Shown here: positions 61,663 to 64,000 of the stretch, piece after piece
How the letters are laid out: each line of letters begins with the position of its first letter
Numbering within the stretch: position 1 is the stretch's first letter
Assembly (NCBI RefSeq): GCF_013337685.1
Contig: NZ_SUQN01000009.1
Location: forward strand, 1-64,000
Direction: 5' to 3'
Length of the DNA stretch: 64,000 bases
Origin: Citrobacter gillenii
Lineage (GTDB): Bacteria; Pseudomonadota; Gammaproteobacteria; Enterobacterales; Enterobacteriaceae
The notes under the pieces: generated by a model
What the model saw: the letters and a program-made list of their open reading frames with translations, nothing else
Told to the model about the DNA's origin: nothing
The model's database searches: none
Translations under genes and position numbers: made by a program

Positions 61663-61944
61663 TCAGTTTAATACCATCGGCCACTCTGGCGGCGTATGGC
61701 TCATCACTTCTACCATCACAGACTGGATGTTATTCCAGATAGCGGACACGTCCATCAGGGTGATGCCGAGCAATCCGGTTGCAAACCAGCAAGCGAAAAC
61801 CAGCCCTAAACCGCTGCTGATAACGGCCAGGCCAATATAATCTGATTTACGAAAACGGATATTGAGCGTGCTGGCTAAAAACATCAGCACTGCGCTCAGC
61901 AGTTGCCACCGCAGAAGAACTACGCCAGTTGTTATTGTTGCCAT
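61663..61944 (-). CDS. yjcB: Small inner membrane protein YjcB
   Basis: A 93-residue protein matching E. coli YjcB (MATITTGVVLLRWQLLSAVLMFLASTLNIRFRKSDY), with two to three hydrophobic helices (about 8-26, 38-62). Its function is unknown. The start at 61944 is chosen by similarity; an in-frame ATG 15 bases upstream is possible. A perfect CRP half-site pair lies 123-138 bases upstream. Confidence 0.88.
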   Translation of the reverse strand: MATITTGVVLLRWQLLSAVLMFLASTLNIRFRKSDYIGLAVISSGLGLVFACWFATGLLGITLMDVSAIWNNIQSVMVEVMSHTPPEWPMVLN

Positions 61945-62066
61945 GAAAAACGTCCTCAAAAAGTCTTGATGCCCAGGACAGCACGGGGTTGTTCACAACA
62001 GGTGTGGCACTCTGGCTATCGGCGGGCATGCACATCAATGAAACACTGTTTCTGTTACATGATTTT

Positions 62067-62082
62067 TGTGAACTATATCACA
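62067..62082. promoter_or_regulatory. CRP binding site upstream of yjcB
   Basis: TGTGAactataTCACA is a perfect TGTGA-N6-TCACA palindrome with supporting flanks (ttt...tctg). It is nearer to yjcB (start 61944) than to pdeC (start 62493). Confidence 0.75.
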
Positions 62083-62492
62083 TCTGTTCGTTTGTTCACC
62101 AGTGCGGGACGCTCTTTTTATTGTTTAATAGCCTTTATTAAATTGTGGTTATAGGATGTGGTGAGAGAATGCATCATTCGTAATAGAAGGTGTATTTACG
62201 CTGCTTGTTATCTTTATCCTAAATTAATCTTTAAAAAAATTTATGTATTTTTTATGCGAAGCCCGTATAACGCGTATAAAACATTACGACTTTTACAGTG
62301 TGCTATTTTCAAATAAGCTTAACTTTAAGTTTGCCTTACGGAAAAAGAATATCATCATCCGCTATTATCAGACTTTTACATAGAGACGGCGGTTGCGAAT
62401 GTTGATAGATTCATACAACTTAACTAGCCGGCGTTTATAGCATCCTGCCTTGATGGGTACTGGCATATACGATACAGGGAAATAGGGCTGAC
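62083..62492. other. Intergenic region between yjcB and pdeC
   Basis: About 410 AT-rich bases. I see no ORF, repeat family or RNA gene. The last part must hold the pdeC promoter; an aggg-type ribosome-binding site precedes the pdeC start. Confidence 0.45.
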
Positions 62493-64000
62493 ATGACTCA
62501 CAGTGCGCGACGTAAGACGCTGAGGTTCCTTGGAACACTCACGGTGGTATTGCTCCCCGTGGTACTGGCGTTATGGTTTGCTCATGTCAGGGCGACGTCC
62601 GAAACCCGCAATCAACTCCGCACTTTTGCGCAGCTGGCCCTCAATAAAACGGAGCTGGTGATCCAGCAAGCCGATCTCGCGCGTGATATGGCACAACTGT
62701 ATCAAGGGGAGATGTGTACCCCGGCGCATCAAAAAAGTATGCTGAATATTATTCGTGGGCGTTTATATATCAGCGATCTCATTTATGCGCAGGGCGATCA
62801 TTTTTTGTGCTCAACGTCGATGGTGCCGCCAGCCTCATATATTATGCCCACCGCTGACTATAAGCGGACGCCGGACATCTCCATTTATTACTATCGCGAT
62901 ACGCCGTTTTTTTCTGGCTACAGAATGACGTATATGCAAAGAGGAAACTACGTTGTCGTTATCAATCCTTTATCCTACAGCGAGGTCATGTCTGATGATC
63001 CGGACCTTGCCTGGGGTGTCTATGATACGGTAACGGATAGCTTTTTCTCTGCCAGTGAAGGGTCAAACGTTGCGCAATTACTGCCGCTGGTACGCGGCGA
63101 TGCCCCGACATTCCAGCAAGACGATCGTTTCTATACCATCGTGCATTCAGAAAAGCGGCCCATTGCGGTTATTGTGTCGACCACGGACGATCGCGTTGAT
63201 CAGAATTTCTATCATGAAGCTGTACTAACGCTCCCTTTCGGCGTGATCTGTAGCATCCTGATCCTACTGATGTGGTGGCGTACGCGCCAACAATACTATT
63301 CTCCTCGCCGTCTGTTAAAACGCGCGCTCAAAAAACGCCAGCTTTGCCTGCATTACCAGCCGATCATTGATATCAAAAATGGTCAATGCGTTGGGGCCGA
63401 GGCGCTGTTGCGCTGGCCCGGTTGCAAAGGTGAGGTCATGAGTCCGACAGAATTCATTCCGCTGGCGGAAAAGGAAGGGATGATTGAGAAGATAACGGAT
63501 TATGTGGTCGAAGAAGTGTTCAACGATTTGGGCTATTTTCTGTCAGCACACCCTCAGCTTTACATCTCAATAAATCTCTCTGCCTCCGACTTTCATTCAT
63601 CCCGGCTGATCGCGCTGATTGCTGAAAAATCACGCGACTACTCTGTACGTTCGCAGCAAATCAAGGTTGAAGTCACCGAGCGCGGATTTATTGATTTGCA
63701 GAAGATGACCCCGGTTATTCAGGCATTTCGTCAGGCGGGTTATGAAGTCGCGTTTGATGATTTTGGGACTGGGTATTCCAATCTGCACAATCTGTCTTCG
63801 TTGAATGTGGATATTCTGAAGATCGATAAATCGTTTATCAGTACGCTGACCACCAACAGTACCAGCCACATGATTGCCGAACATATCATCGAAATGGCGC
63901 AAAGTTTACACCTGAAGACAATTGCAGAAGGGGTCGAAACAGCGGATCAAATCAGCTGGCTGCTGGAGCGCGGCGTACAGTTTTGTCAGGGATGGTACTT
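62493..64000 (+). CDS. pdeC: Cyclic di-GMP phosphodiesterase PdeC (partial, runs off window)
   Basis: A CSS-motif EAL-domain phosphodiesterase; 502 codons are visible and the frame is open at the window end (E. coli YjcC has 528 residues). N-terminal membrane helix (about 14-32), periplasmic CSS domain with a variant cysteine motif LCSTS (about 110), second helix (about 240-260), and the EAL domain from about 280: GAEALLRW, FIPLAEKEGMIE, INLSASDFHSSRL, FDDFGTGYSNLHNL, LKIDKSFI and AEGVET. All catalytic signatures are present, so it should hydrolyse c-di-GMP. In E. coli the CSS domain links activity to periplasmic redox state (DsbA/DsbB). Confidence 0.94.
   Translation, partial: MTHSARRKTLRFLGTLTVVLLPVVLALWFAHVRATSETRNQLRTFAQLALNKTELVIQQADLARDMAQLYQGEMCTPAHQKSMLNIIRGRLYISDLIYAQGDHFLCSTSMVPPASYIMPTADYKRTPDISIYYYRDTPFFSGYRMTYMQRGNYVVVINPLSYSEVMSDDPDLAWGVYDTVTDSFFSASEGSNVAQLLPLVRGDAPTFQQDDRFYTIVHSEKRPIAVIVSTTDDRVDQNFYHEAVLTLPFGVICSILILLMWWRTRQQYYSPRRLLKRALKKRQLCLHYQPIIDIKNGQCVGAEALLRWPGCKGEVMSPTEFIPLAEKEGMIEKITDYVVEEVFNDLGYFLSAHPQLYISINLSASDFHSSRLIALIAEKSRDYSVRSQQIKVEVTERGFIDLQKMTPVIQAFRQAGYEVAFDDFGTGYSNLHNLSSLNVDILKIDKSFISTLTTNSTSHMIAEHIIEMAQSLHLKTIAEGVETADQISWLLERGVQFCQGWY

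Overview
The window is a 64 kb stretch of chromosome from an enterobacterium close to Escherichia, Salmonella and Citrobacter; Citrobacter is my best guess. Gene order follows the E. coli metA-to-yjcC segment almost gene for gene. Proteins are near-identical to E. coli K-12 as I remember them, and the intergenic spaces carry typical enterobacterial REP/BIME and ERIC (IRU) repeats. It opens in the terminator of an upstream rRNA operon and closes inside pdeC (yjcC).

Layout. 0-7.4 kb: metA, the glyoxylate operon aceBAK and its repressor iclR. 7.6-13.9 kb: metH, yjbB, pepE. 13.9-15.4 kb: a small accessory block with two type II toxin-antitoxin pairs of different families (HI1419/HI1420-like and CcdAB-like), facing away from each other. 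15.5-16.8 kb: rluF and yjbD. 16.9-20.9 kb: a second accessory island with an RtcR-family sigma-54 activator diverging from a sigma-54 promoter, a structured RNA-like leader, a slipin gene and an MNT-fold nucleotidyltransferase gene. 20.9-24.3 kb: lysC and pgi. 24.8-28.6 kb: yjbEFGH exopolysaccharide operon. 28.8-30.8 kb: psiE, xylE. 31-38.9 kb: the complete maltose regulon block malGFE / malK-lamB-malM. 39-45.6 kb: ubiCA, plsB, dgkA, lexA-dinF. 45.7-48.6 kb: yjbJ, zur, a cupin gene, dusA, pspG. 48.8-55.2 kb: qor, dnaB, alr, tyrB, aphA, yjbR. 55.3-58.9 kb: uvrA and ssb around a shared SOS box. 59.2-61.6 kb: an inserted AT-rich autotransporter gene. 61.7-64 kb: yjcB and the start of pdeC.

How the genes work together. 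Most are housekeeping: methionine synthesis (metA, metH), acetate growth (aceBAK-iclR), lysine-pathway entry (lysC), glycolysis (pgi), maltose uptake (mal), ubiquinone (ubiCA), phospholipid (plsB, dgkA), SOS repair (lexA, uvrA, ssb), replication (dnaB) and cell wall (alr).

The most unusual points are these. (1) The lysC leader has no recognisable lysine riboswitch; a 127-bp ERIC element sits where the aptamer is in E. coli. (2) The RtcR island drives slipin plus nucleotidyltransferase instead of rtcBA, behind a leader with a tRNA-like T-arm. (3) Repeats have taken over gene ends: a REP encodes the C-terminus of AceK, and an ERIC supplies the stop codon of pgi. (4) An ERIC sits between malE and malF, where E. 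coli carries REP sequences. All comparisons with E. coli are from memory and no search was run.
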